27,668 bases of DNA from Alphaproteobacteria bacterium (GTDB lineage: Bacteria > Pseudomonadota > Alphaproteobacteria > Rhizobiales > Aestuariivirgaceae). Both the position numbers and the translations under genes were made by a program. The notes under the pieces were generated by a model. That model was not told where the DNA came from. It saw only the letters and a list, made by a program, of their open reading frames with translations, and did not search any database. Below, in pieces: positions 8,502-15,289 of this stretch. The number at the start of each line of letters is the position of its first letter. Positions within the stretch are counted from its first letter, which is position 1. The stretch is taken from positions 1-27,668 of the forward strand of contig JAJRRZ010000090.1 in NCBI GenBank assembly GCA_024279045.1. Direction: 5' to 3'.

Positions 8502-9683
8502 TCATTGCGACGCAATACCCAATTGCGCGGCCAGCGCGGCCAGCCGCTTGCGTGCATCCTCGTTGTTGGCAAAAATCTCGTTGGCGCGAGCCAAGGCGGC
8601 CTGCGCCTTGTCGGCTTCGCCAAGAACCTTGCGGGCACGAATAAGCCGCAGCCAGCCGTTCAGATCGTCGGGATTGTCCTTCAAGCGCTCGGACAGACCC
8701 TCGACCATGCTGCGAATCATCGCCATGCGCTCCTGTGGCGAGGCATTGCGCATGGCCTGCATCTGCTGGCGCACGGCATCGTTCATGGGAGCGGCACCAC
8801 TGGCCTGCGCGGTGATGGCAGGAGCCTGCTTGCCTAGCGCCTGGGCAAGACGCTGAACCTGCCGGGCCACGGCGGCGTGAGCCGGCGCCTGCGGCGGCAG
8901 GTCCGCCAGCAGTTTTTTCAGGTTTTCATAGGCCTTTTCACGCTTGCCTGCCTGCAGGTCGGCCATGGCCAAATAATAGCGACTCATGGGATCGCCCGGA
9001 GAAAGCTCCTGAGCCTTGGCAAAGGCCTTGACGGCCTGCTCCGGGATGCGGCCATTGGCAGCACGCACCACTGCCTCGGCATAGGCATTGTAGAGATCGG
9101 CGGAGGGCTTGTCCGTCAGCTCGATGGCCTTGCGCCAGGCCTCGATGGCCTTGTCCAGCTGACCGAGCTGCTCATAGGCCGGGGCCAGGGCCATCCAGCC
9201 ACGGGGATTGTCCGGCTCCTTCGCCAGACGCTGCTCGGCTTTCTTCACCAGAGCGGCAAGATCGTCATTCTTCGCCGCATCGGCCAGCCGCCTCTCCAAT
9301 GGCAAGTCGGGGCGCGCGGGATCGCCCACCTGCATGTAGATGGCCACTGCCGCCACCGGCACCGCCAGCGCCGTGAGAATGGCGGCCAGCATACCACCAC
9401 GACCGGAAGCCTGAAGCCGTTCCTCGGCCTGCTGACGCTCCCTGTCGGCAGCAAGAATGCGGCGGGCAATTTCGTTGCGGGCCTTTTCGGCAGCCTCACC
9501 GCTGATGCGCCCCTGGGCGATTTCCGTCTCCAACTCACGCATCTGGTCGCGATAGATGGCCAGGTCATACACCGCACGATCCAGGGCGCGACGCGGGCGG
9601 CGAAGCATTGGCGCCAGCAACCACGCCAACACCACTGCAATCATCACACCTACCAGCAACCAGAACGCAGTGGCATCACTCAT
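8502..9683 (-). CDS. ccmI: Cytochrome c maturation protein CcmI (CycH), TPR protein
   Basis: A 393-aa CcmI that chaperones apocytochrome c to the CcmF/H ligation complex. Two membrane helices are seen at about residues 6-27 and 98-117, separated by a charged, Leu/Glu-rich segment (about 38-92) as in CcmI. A C-terminal periplasmic part with tetratricopeptide repeats follows, for example around NPRGWMALAPAYEQLGQ (about 158-174) and later helical pairs. It is the first gene of the minus-strand ccmI-ccmE-ccmF-ccmH set, so the operon promoter is expected in the gap upstream (9684 onwards). A weak candidate there on the minus strand is TTGTCG-17 nt-TAGATA, about 100 nt before the start. Confidence 0.92.
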   Translation of the reverse strand: MSDATAFWLLVGVMIAVVLAWLLAPMLRRPRRALDRAVYDLAIYRDQMRELETEIAQGRISGEAAEKARNEIARRILAADRERQQAEERLQASGRGGMLAAILTALAVPVAAVAIYMQVGDPARPDLPLERRLADAAKNDDLAALVKKAEQRLAKEPDNPRGWMALAPAYEQLGQLDKAIEAWRKAIELTDKPSADLYNAYAEAVVRAANGRIPEQAVKAFAKAQELSPGDPMSRYYLAMADLQAGKREKAYENLKKLLADLPPQAPAHAAVARQVQRLAQALGKQAPAITAQASGAAPMNDAVRQQMQAMRNASPQERMAMIRSMVEGLSERLKDNPDDLNGWLRLIRARKVLGEADKAQAALARANEIFANNEDARKRLAALAAQLGIASQ

Positions 9684-10418
9684 GAGTACTGTATCCCGAA
9701 TTCATGCGGTGGCAGACAATCAAGACACATAGCCGCCGTCCTGTGTGCCGCATCCAATATCTAGAACATCCCCGGAATGGCGACAACGCAATAGCAATTA
9801 CGCTTTGGTCATGAAAATCACAATGAAGAAATTTCGGCATGACGAAAACGGGAAGAGACCTTACCAGATGGTCGCAATAGGAAAAAATTCAAGGCCGGAA
9901 AAGGTGGAAGCGGATCCCGCGGGATCCGCTTCCCTCCCGGCTTCGTGTGCTGCGACCGGGGGCAACCAGCAGCACACTGACCGGGAAACCCGTGCTTTCA
10001 TCTATCCTACAAAAACGGCTCCACGAACAACAATGGCATCATGACAGGATTTGGGCAAAGGAACATGAGGAAAGGGACTTGCGGTTAATGGCAAGGTCAG
10101 GCTCAGGGCTCACAAATTTGCACGGCATTCCAAGCCATTTGCAGTGCATCCAGACATCTCCTCCCTCAGCAGAACACTTGCAGGCCCGCAGGAGATCCAA
10201 CGAGACATCTTGCGCAAATGACGATTTTCCATGCCTCTTCATGGGGGTTACACAACATTTCGACGCTGGCTCATAGCCGTTACGCAAAAGAGATGCAATG
10301 CCTTTATCACACCTGAACGCCACAAAGATTCCCATTGCACAGAAAAGGCGGCGGCAGGTGGTAATGCGGGGCTATCATATGCCCCAAGCACGCAGATACG
10401 GGGTTGAACCAGCCGGAT
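9684..10418. other. Gene-poor intergenic region between ccmI and the histidine kinase
   Basis: A stretch of 735 bases without a convincing gene. Short open frames exist on both strands (for example a 98-codon minus-strand frame at 10039-10335) but show no recognisable motif and carry unusual Cys/Ser content. The region is visibly more AT-rich than the flanking genes. It should contain the ccmI promoter at its left end and the 3' end of the kinase transcript at its right end. It holds the palindrome at 9906-9933 and a second inverted repeat at 9945-9952 / 9970-9977 (GTGTGCTG / CAGCACAC). Confidence 0.7.
9894..9941 (-). repeat. Perfect 28-bp palindrome with outer inverted repeat; possible terminator
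   Basis: Positions 9906-9933 form an uninterrupted 28-bp palindrome centred on CCGCGG. Outer arms GCCGG (9894-9898) and CCGGC (9937-9941) extend it across a small internal loop. On the minus strand a run of six T follows within about 10 nt (complement of A at 9882-9887). It could therefore end transcripts coming from the kinase gene about 490 nt upstream. An operator or a mobile palindromic repeat is also possible. Confidence 0.55.
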
Positions 10419-11840
10419 TCAGGCAGCAGATGATGCGTCCGGGGAATGCTCCTTCGAGGCAGGCAACCGCAATACCACCTTTACGCCTCCCAGTCCACTT
10501 TCGCCAATTTCCAACCCGCCATGATACATCTCCGCCAACTCCTTGACGATCGACAACCCCAAGCCTGAACCCGGCCTGGTTTCGTCCAGGCGCTGGCCGC
10601 GCTGCAGGGCCTGGCGGCGCTGTTCCGGCGTCAGACCGGGGCCATCATCCTCGATGATCAGCTCCATCATCTCTTTCTGCTCGGCATGCAGGCGGCAACG
10701 AATGCAGACCTTCGAACCACCATACTTGAAGGCATTGTCGAGCAAGTTGCCGAGCATTTCTTCAAGATCCTGCTTTTCACCGCGGAAGCGCAGGTCAGCG
10801 GGGCAGTCCACCGCCACGGTAACCTGGCGCTCGTGATAGATGCGGCGCAGAGCATTGACAATGGGATTCAACGTGGACTGCACAGCCGTGGAGACCCCCA
10901 GGGTGCCAGCCAGGGCGGCGCGGCGGGCACGTTCCAGACATATCTCCACATGCTGCCGCATGCTGCTGGCCTGCTCGCTCACCAGGCGGGCGAATTGATC
11001 ATCCTTCCTTGCGCTGCGGCTGGCGGCCTCGTTCAGTAGCACCGCAAGCGGTGTCTTCAGGGCATGAGCCAGATTGCCTACCTGGGTGCGGGCACGCTCC
11101 ACAACATCGCGGTTGGCGCGGATAAGCTTGTTGAGTTCAGCCACCAATGGCCGGATCTCTTCGGGAAAATCGCCGGTCAGGTATTTGCGGCGCCCGTCGC
11201 GCACGTCGGCGATTTCATCATGCAGAAGCTTCAGGGGACGAAGACCGTAGCGCACCTGCAGGAAAATGAAAAGCGCCAGACCAATGCCGAACAGCGTGAA
11301 CATCAGCACGATGACACCGCCAAAGGTGGCCAGTTCCGAATGCAGGGCGCCGATGTCGCCGCTTACGAGAACGGAATAGACATTGGCATCACCGAACAGG
11401 GACAAACGCTGCTCCAGCAGACGGATGGAGCGGCCATGCGGCCCAACCATGCTGAGACGCAAGATGCTGTCTGCCTGGCGAGGTTGGCGCCCCAGGCGGT
11501 GGATGTCGAAGCGTTTCTCCAGCAGTGAAGGAGATGCCAGCGTGGGCAAATCGGGGCGGGAGACGGGAGTGATCTGCCAATACCAGCCAGAGGCGGGCAG
11601 CCGGAACAGCGGATCGCCGAGATCGCGGGAGAGGTAGATGCCGCCATTGTCGGCCTGTTCGACATTGGCCAGCAAGCCGTTCATGAGAGCCTCCAGGCGG
11701 GCGTCGAACTGACGCTCCAGCGTTACGCTGAACATCCAGTAGAGCAGCGTTCCGGCAATGACCAGCAGGATACCCGCCGATATCAGCGAGGAGACCACCA
11801 GCCGGCGCGCCAGAGATCGCGACGCCATCTTGCCAAACAC
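10419..11840 (-). CDS. PhoQ-like sensor histidine kinase (FeuQ-type candidate)
   Basis: A 473-aa membrane sensor kinase. TM1 lies at about residues 12-38, then a periplasmic domain of about 130 residues, and TM2 at about 173-196. A HAMP-like linker follows, then the dimerisation/phosphorylation segment NLAHALKTPLAVLLNE with phospho-acceptor H259. The HATPase domain shows an N box (NLLDNAFKY, N369), a G1 box (DDGPGL, 398-403) and a G2 box (GSGLGL, 424-429). The HALKTPL variant is typical of PhoQ and rhizobial FeuQ kinases rather than the common HELRTPL. The start is GTG with GGAGG 9 nt upstream. It is the third gene after the PepSY protein and the response regulator (59-nt gap). The signal is unknown; PhoQ relatives sense divalent cations, pH or envelope conditions. 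Confidence 0.9.
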   Translation of the reverse strand: MFGKMASRSLARRLVVSSLISAGILLVIAGTLLYWMFSVTLERQFDARLEALMNGLLANVEQADNGGIYLSRDLGDPLFRLPASGWYWQITPVSRPDLPTLASPSLLEKRFDIHRLGRQPRQADSILRLSMVGPHGRSIRLLEQRLSLFGDANVYSVLVSGDIGALHSELATFGGVIVLMFTLFGIGLALFIFLQVRYGLRPLKLLHDEIADVRDGRRKYLTGDFPEEIRPLVAELNKLIRANRDVVERARTQVGNLAHALKTPLAVLLNEAASRSARKDDQFARLVSEQASSMRQHVEICLERARRAALAGTLGVSTAVQSTLNPIVNALRRIYHERQVTVAVDCPADLRFRGEKQDLEEMLGNLLDNAFKYGGSKVCIRCRLHAEQKEMMELIIEDDGPGLTPEQRRQALQRGQRLDETRPGSGLGLSIVKELAEMYHGGLEIGESGLGGVKVVLRLPASKEHSPDASSAA

Positions 11841-11899
11841 GCCCTCATCCCTCCCGCCATGAAATCAAGAAACGACTGGCCAGCCTGCGCGGCATGCCG

Positions 11900-12577
11900 T
11901 CAACCGCTGTCTTCCGATGGCCCCAGACGATAACCCAGGCCACGCACGGTCTGCAGCAGATCCTTGCCGATCTTCTTGCGCACGCGGCCTATCATGACCT
12001 CGATGGTGTTGGAATCACGATCGAAGTCCTGATCGTAGAGATGCTCGGTCAGGCGCGTGCGGGAGATGACCTCGCCCTGATGGTGCATCATGTAGGCCAG
12101 CAGACGATATTCCATCGGTGTGAGCTTCAGGGGTATGCCATCTTTCATGATGCGCGCGGCGCTGGTGTCCAGCAGCAGCGGACCACAGGCAATCTCACTG
12201 CTGGCGTGGCCGCTGGCGCGGCGCAGCAGGGCGCGCAGGCGGGCCAACAGCTCGGCCATGTGAAAGGGTTTGGCGACGTAATCGTCGGCGCCGGCATCGA
12301 ATCCTTCCACCTTGTCGCTCCAGCGGTCGCGGGCGGTGAGGATTAGCACCGGCATGTCGCGTCCGGCGGCGCGCCAACCCTTCAACACGCTAACACCATC
12401 CCTGCCCGGCAGGCCAAGATCCAGCACCACGGCATCGTATGGTTCGGTATCGCCCAGAAAATGGCCTTCTTCGCCGTCGAAAGCGGTATCGACAACATAG
12501 CCGGACTGTTCCAGCGCCTCTTTCAATTGACGATTGAGGTCGGGATCATCTTCCACCACCAGAATGCGCATGTTCAT
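11900..12577 (-). CDS. OmpR/PhoP-family response regulator (FeuP-type candidate)
   Basis: A 225-aa two-domain regulator. The receiver domain (1-118) has the acidic pocket E9-D10-D11, phospho-acceptor D53 (VVLDLGLP), T81 (LTARD) and K103 (AKPF). A winged-helix DNA-binding domain of the OmpR/PhoB type lies at about 128-220, including LTPMEYRLLAYMM and VRKKIGKDLLQTVRGLGYRL. The downstream kinase is the expected phosphodonor. The ATG at 12577 has a purine-rich site very close; the ATG at 12571 (third codon) has GGAGG at a better 8-nt spacing and may be the true start. It begins 19 nt after the PepSY gene, so they form one operon. Confidence 0.93.
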   Translation of the reverse strand: MNMRILVVEDDPDLNRQLKEALEQSGYVVDTAFDGEEGHFLGDTEPYDAVVLDLGLPGRDGVSVLKGWRAAGRDMPVLILTARDRWSDKVEGFDAGADDYVAKPFHMAELLARLRALLRRASGHASSEIACGPLLLDTSAARIMKDGIPLKLTPMEYRLLAYMMHHQGEVISRTRLTEHLYDQDFDRDSNTIEVMIGRVRKKIGKDLLQTVRGLGYRLGPSEDSG

Positions 12578-12596
12578 GCCCTCCCCTGTGGCGCAC

Positions 12597-13064
12597 TTAT
12601 TGCATCACCCTGCCGGTGGATGCATCGACCAGCACCTGAACGACGCGACCTCCGGTTTTCAGCTTGACAGCATAAACGGGGGGGTGGCGCCGGAGCAAGC
12701 GCACGGACAGGCCAATGCTGCTCGGCCAGCGTCGCTGGGCCAGGCGCAAGGCTTCGGAAGGGGGGATGGCGGGACGCGCCCTCTGGCCACGGCGTGGCGC
12801 CACGGGAGGACGAGGGCGCCCCCGCAGCACGGGAGGCAAAGCCCGGGGCGGGCGCATGAATGGCGGGCGGCGCGGGGGAGCGTTGTATTGCGCGGCAAAC
12901 AGCGGAGGCTGTGCCGCCAGCTTGATTTCCGGCAGCAAGGCACTGGCAGGCACGGCCGCGTGCGTCATTGGCGTGGCGATCATGAAAGACAGCGCCACCA
13001 CCAGCAATGCGGACAATACAGCCCTGCACAGGAAAAAAGGCCAATATGACAGACGGACAATCAT
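12597..13064 (-). CDS. PepSY-domain exported protein
   Basis: A 155-aa protein with an N-terminal signal/anchor (hydrophobic residues 7-36, THAAVPA around the probable cleavage site). It is followed by a very Pro/Arg-rich linker (about 60-100, repeated PPR and RPP units) and a C-terminal PepSY domain (about 101-155) with SEALRLAQRRWP and the closing VDASTGRVMQ. PepSY proteins in the periplasm often modulate an adjacent two-component system; in rhizobia the small FeuN regulator next to feuPQ inhibits signalling. Here it is the first gene of the three-gene operon with the regulator and kinase, so a role as signal modulator is inferred. The proline-rich linker is longer than in minimal PepSY proteins. 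Confidence 0.85.
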   Translation of the reverse strand: MIVRLSYWPFFLCRAVLSALLVVALSFMIATPMTHAAVPASALLPEIKLAAQPPLFAAQYNAPPRRPPFMRPPRALPPVLRGRPRPPVAPRRGQRARPAIPPSEALRLAQRRWPSSIGLSVRLLRRHPPVYAVKLKTGGRVVQVLVDASTGRVMQ

Positions 13065-13087
13065 GGATGCCCTTATGCAGCGAACGT

Positions 13088-13121
13088 CCTGAACGCCTGA
13101 TGAATGGGGTTTTCATTCAGG
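13088..13121 (-). promoter_or_regulatory. Candidate operator upstream of the PepSY-regulator-kinase operon
   Basis: Two tandem CCTGA half-sites, 8 bp apart (13088 and 13096), are followed by an inverted copy CATTCAGG at 13114-13121. They lie 24-57 bp upstream of the PepSY start. Clustered repeats in this position would suit binding of the OmpR-type regulator encoded in the operon (autoregulation). This is inferred from pattern and position only. Confidence 0.3.
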
Positions 13122-13205
13122 TGGCAAAAATACCACTACTTCTTCTTTCCTTTGATGCGTTTTCCGGCTCATGCGGTATTTTGTCCCGTCTGGCAACATG
13201 GCCAT

Positions 13206-13643
13206 TCACCGCTGACGCAGCAGCATGGCAACCTTTTCCAGGGTTCTGCCACCAATATACCCTCCCAGGGCAATATTGACGGAGGTCATGATCCAGCCCA
13301 GCAGTGCATCGCCAATACGCACCGGCGGCAGGCCGAACCAGTCCACGGCGACTGGCAGAATTAGCGCGTAGAAGAGCATGACGAAAGCGAAGGACAGAGC
13401 CACCAGCGGACGCCAGATGCGTTGCAGGCGGCTTTCGCCGTTCAGCTCGGCCAGCAGGACATCGCGTTGGGCAGCCAATTCGGCAGCGGCAACCTGTTCG
13501 GCGGCGCTGGCAAGGGTCTTGCGCAATTCGGAGCGCAGCTCGGCTTCGGTGAGCTTGCGGCGCTCGGCGGCACGAAAAACAGACAGGGCAGCGTCGGCCA
13601 GGGGTCTGGCGAGCAACCCGGCCAGCCAGGCGGGGATGTTCAT
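13206..13643 (-). CDS. GTA-type holin (3-TM holin family)
   Basis: A 145-aa protein with a charged helical N-terminal part (25-70) and hydrophobic segments at about 80-100 and 112-132. An early amphipathic segment (3-22) could be the third. The block RPLVALSFAFVMLFYA followed by ALLGWIMTSVNIALGGYIGGR matches my recollection of the 'holin of 3TMs, for gene-transfer release' family (PF11351). It would permeabilise the inner membrane to let the endolysin out and release particles. The start overlaps the nuclease stop (ATGA at 13643-13640). It is the last gene of the cluster; the host PepSY operon begins 142 nt further on. No clear terminator was seen after it. Confidence 0.85.
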   Translation of the reverse strand: MNIPAWLAGLLARPLADAALSVFRAAERRKLTEAELRSELRKTLASAAEQVAAAELAAQRDVLLAELNGESRLQRIWRPLVALSFAFVMLFYALILPVAVDWFGLPPVRIGDALLGWIMTSVNIALGGYIGGRTLEKVAMLLRQR

Positions 13644-14032
13644 GCGTCCTTTCTCCCCCTGCTCTTCTTGCGGCGGCGGTCGTAATCCTTCTTCTCGGCC
13701 AGGCCGAGGGCGACCATTTCCTCGTTGACGTTGACGCCATCGACCCAGATGATGGCCAGATAGCGGCCATACTTGCCCTTGCGGTCGCGAATGGTCTGGA
13801 CGATGAACTCCCTGTCCTTGAGCCGTTCGCGCAGCCAGTCGCGGCTCTTGCGCCCGGCCTCTTTCTCGGCGCCACGCACTTCCGGCGCATCGATGCCGTG
13901 CAGGCGCAATGTCAGTTCGCCGAAATTGATGTTGAAGCCCAGGTCGATGGTTACGGTGATGGTATCGCCGTCGTAGATATCCTCCGGCTTTTCGACCCGG
14001 CAGCGATAGACATAGGCTGGTGCGTCCACCAT
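13640..14032 (-). CDS. Staphylococcal-nuclease-like (thermonuclease) protein
   Basis: A 130-aa SNase-fold nuclease that would cleave DNA/RNA with Ca2+. The family motifs are complete: YDGDTITVTIDLG (20-32, metal-binding Asp), LRLHGIDAPE (R43 and E51, equivalent to Arg35 and Glu43 of micrococcal nuclease) and KGKYGRYLAII (R90, equivalent to Arg87). The C-tail is strongly basic (RRRKKSRGRK). No signal peptide is visible, so it probably acts in the cytoplasm or after lysis. The frame is open further upstream, but the ATG at 14032 is 2 nt from the stop of the preceding gene and gives the normal N-terminus. It overlaps the holin start. Its place in the release module suggests action on nucleic acid at lysis; that is inference. 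Confidence 0.88.
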   Translation of the reverse strand: MVDAPAYVYRCRVEKPEDIYDGDTITVTIDLGFNINFGELTLRLHGIDAPEVRGAEKEAGRKSRDWLRERLKDREFIVQTIRDRKGKYGRYLAIIWVDGVNVNEEMVALGLAEKKDYDRRRKKSRGRKDA

Positions 14033-14033
14033 A

Positions 14034-14339
14034 TCAGTTTCTCCCCCGGTTGCGGCCCAGCAGCAGGCGATCGATCTTGGTTTCGATGCGCCGCTGGATG
14101 GCCTCGATGCGATCAAGCCTCTGATACACCGCTGTCTGGTTGGCTTCCAGCCGGACGATGCGACCCTGATGGGTCTTCATTTCCAGCCAGGCGCGCTCCA
14201 GGGCATCGACGCGGGCGGAGAGCGAGGCTGCCCACCAAACGGCGCCGACGGTCTGAATGACGATGGCAAGCAGCAGGGCAACGGGCACGCGCTTGTCGAG
14301 GTGCCAGTGGGTATCGCCCTGGCGGGATGGGGTGGTCAT
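14034..14339 (-). CDS. Small membrane-anchored coiled-coil protein of the release module
   Basis: A 101-aa protein: short cytoplasmic head, one transmembrane segment (about residues 18-40), then a long heptad-like helix (42-93) and a basic end (LLLGRNRGRN). I do not recognise a named family. The layout resembles small phage accessory proteins of lysis modules (i-spanin or holin-associated), but no spanin-specific motif or lipobox is seen. It overlaps the upstream stop by 4 nt (ATGA) and is followed by the nuclease after 1 nt, so it is translationally coupled within the lysozyme-to-holin set. Confidence 0.7.
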   Translation of the reverse strand: MTTPSRQGDTHWHLDKRVPVALLLAIVIQTVGAVWWAASLSARVDALERAWLEMKTHQGRIVRLEANQTAVYQRLDRIEAIQRRIETKIDRLLLGRNRGRN

Positions 14340-14554
14340 GGGCGGTCATCCTTTCCGATGGGGGTGGTGGTAATGACGCGCAGGAAGGCGATGGCGAGTG
14401 AGATGCCCAGCAGCCACAACCCCTTGCGCGGGCCGTCGGGGACGATCTGCGCCCAGTCGGTGGCCTCGGCGACGCCGATGGTGGCCACGAGCAAGGCGAA
14501 CAGCAGGGTGCGCCAGCCCTTCAGTGGCGCGAACAGGCGACGAATGGTGCGCAT
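14336..14554 (-). CDS. Small two-TM protein, or C-terminal membrane part of the lysozyme frame
   Basis: An internal ATG at 14554 with a good GAGGAG site 8 nt upstream could start a separate 72-aa protein. It has a basic N-end and two hydrophobic helices (about 16-29 and 45-60), the form of a small holin-like protein. The frame is continuous with the lysozyme-distal segment upstream, so it may instead be the C-terminal anchor of a longer lysozyme. The stop overlaps the next start (ATGA at 14339-14336). I cannot decide between the two readings. Confidence 0.5.
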   Translation of the reverse strand: MRTIRRLFAPLKGWRTLLFALLVATIGVAEATDWAQIVPDGPRKGLWLLGISLAIAFLRVITTTPIGKDDRP

Positions 14555-14614
14555 GATGCAACTCCTCTTCCACCACAGCAGCGTGGATGTAGCGATGGCA
14601 GCCCCAAGGCCAAT

Positions 14615-14640
14615 GAAAAAGGCCGCCGGAGGGGCGGCCT
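14615..14640 (-). terminator. Terminator-like hairpin inside the lysozyme linker
   Basis: AGGCCGCC and GGCGGCCT (14620-14627 and 14633-14640) form a perfect 8-bp GC-rich stem with a 5-nt loop. On the minus strand a T-run follows (complement of A14616-14620). It fits an intrinsic terminator in the direction of transcription, about 290 nt after the premature lysozyme stop. It lies inside the open distal frame, where it encodes AAPPAAFF, so it may be a coding coincidence. Confidence 0.5.
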
Positions 14641-14926
14641 GCTTGCGGGAAGCGGGGCGGGAAATGCCGGAGGGTGGCAGTCCGGCCCCTTGTGGCGGGC
14701 TGGCCCCTTGTGTTGGGTTGACCTCCATTGATGGCACAGCATCCACGGACTGCGCAGGGGTGGGGGGCGTTGCCGCAGGCGTGCCTGCTGGTGTTGCCAC
14801 GGGCGTGGCGAACAGCCTGCCCTCGGCGCGGCGGCGGCGCACAAGGCCGCGCAACCGCACCAGCCTCCCAGTCTTCTTGTCGCGCGCCTTTGTCCAAAGC
14901 ATCAGCTTTGCTGACACATCTTCCAG

Positions 14927-15289
14927 TCATCCTTCCTTCACGGCACGCAGCACGGAGGAGCGGCGAAAGTTTCCAAGCCCCACGTTGAAGGCAAAGCTGA
15001 CCAGGGCGCCGAACTGGTTCTCGTTCAGGCGCTGCATAGCCTGCGGGCCGATCTCGCGCGCCACGCCACGGGCGAACTTCTCCACATCGCGGCGCAGGAT
15101 CTCTTCCGCCTCACGCCTTGTGATGCGCATGCCTGGCTTCACCTTAGGCGGCCCGGCCATGGATGTGTGGCCATAGCCTATTGTCCACACGCCAGCGCTG
15201 TCGCGATAGGCCCGCAACCGCACCCCTTCGAAGCGGCGGATGAGCGCCAACACTGCCGGTGCAAGAGAAATGCTTTTCCGCTCACTCAT
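14927..15289 (-). CDS. GH24 (T4-type) lysozyme, C-terminally truncated as it stands
   Basis: An endolysin that cleaves the peptidoglycan glycan strand (muramidase). From the ATG at 15289, which overlaps the DUF2793 stop (ATGA), it has 120 aa; a start at 15301 would add four residues. The catalytic elements match T4 lysozyme in spacing: E21 (RFEGVRLRAY), D30 (YRDSAG) and T36 before GYGHT. The inner conserved block LNENQFGALVSFAFNVGLG is present at about 88-106. Family members usually run to 140-160 aa or more, with a C-terminal LPGLVRRR-like helix; here a TGA stops the frame just before that helix. No signal peptide is seen, so export needs the holin. Confidence 0.85.
   Translation of the reverse strand: MSERKSISLAPAVLALIRRFEGVRLRAYRDSAGVWTIGYGHTSMAGPPKVKPGMRITRREAEEILRRDVEKFARGVAREIGPQAMQRLNENQFGALVSFAFNVGLGNFRRSSVLRAVKEG

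Larger units (their letters stand above)
14336..15289 (-). pseudogene. Full lysozyme-linker-membrane reading frame interrupted by an in-frame TGA
   Basis: After the lysozyme stop (TGA at 14929-14927) the same frame continues open for 196 codons. Its first part contains LMLWTKARDKKTG and RLRGLVRRRRAEGRLF, the typical C-terminal helices of GH24 phage lysozymes (compare LxRW..., LPGLVRRRxAExxLF). Next come a Thr/Ala/Pro linker with repeated ATPA units, a hydrophobic stretch (AAFFIGLGAAIATSTLLWW) and the two-helix region. Replacing the TGA by CGA (Arg) would give one protein of about 317 aa. A recent nonsense mutation, a sequencing error or read-through could explain it. Every other junction in this module is coupled by ATGA or a gap of 1-2 nt, which supports one original gene. 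Confidence 0.7.

Noticed and set aside
10039..10335. Minus-strand frame of 98 codons in the gap before the kinase
   Set aside because: No ribosome-binding site, no recognised motif, odd Cys/Ser composition; not supported as a gene.
10368..10385. Small hairpin GGGGC / GCCCC after the kinase gene
   Set aside because: Only five base pairs and no T-run on either strand; not convincing as a terminator.
14346..14930. Frame starting with ATG at 14930 that overlaps the lysozyme stop as ATGA
   Set aside because: It looks coupled, but its product is His/Arg/Pro-rich without features, while the lysozyme frame itself continues with recognisable lysozyme sequence.
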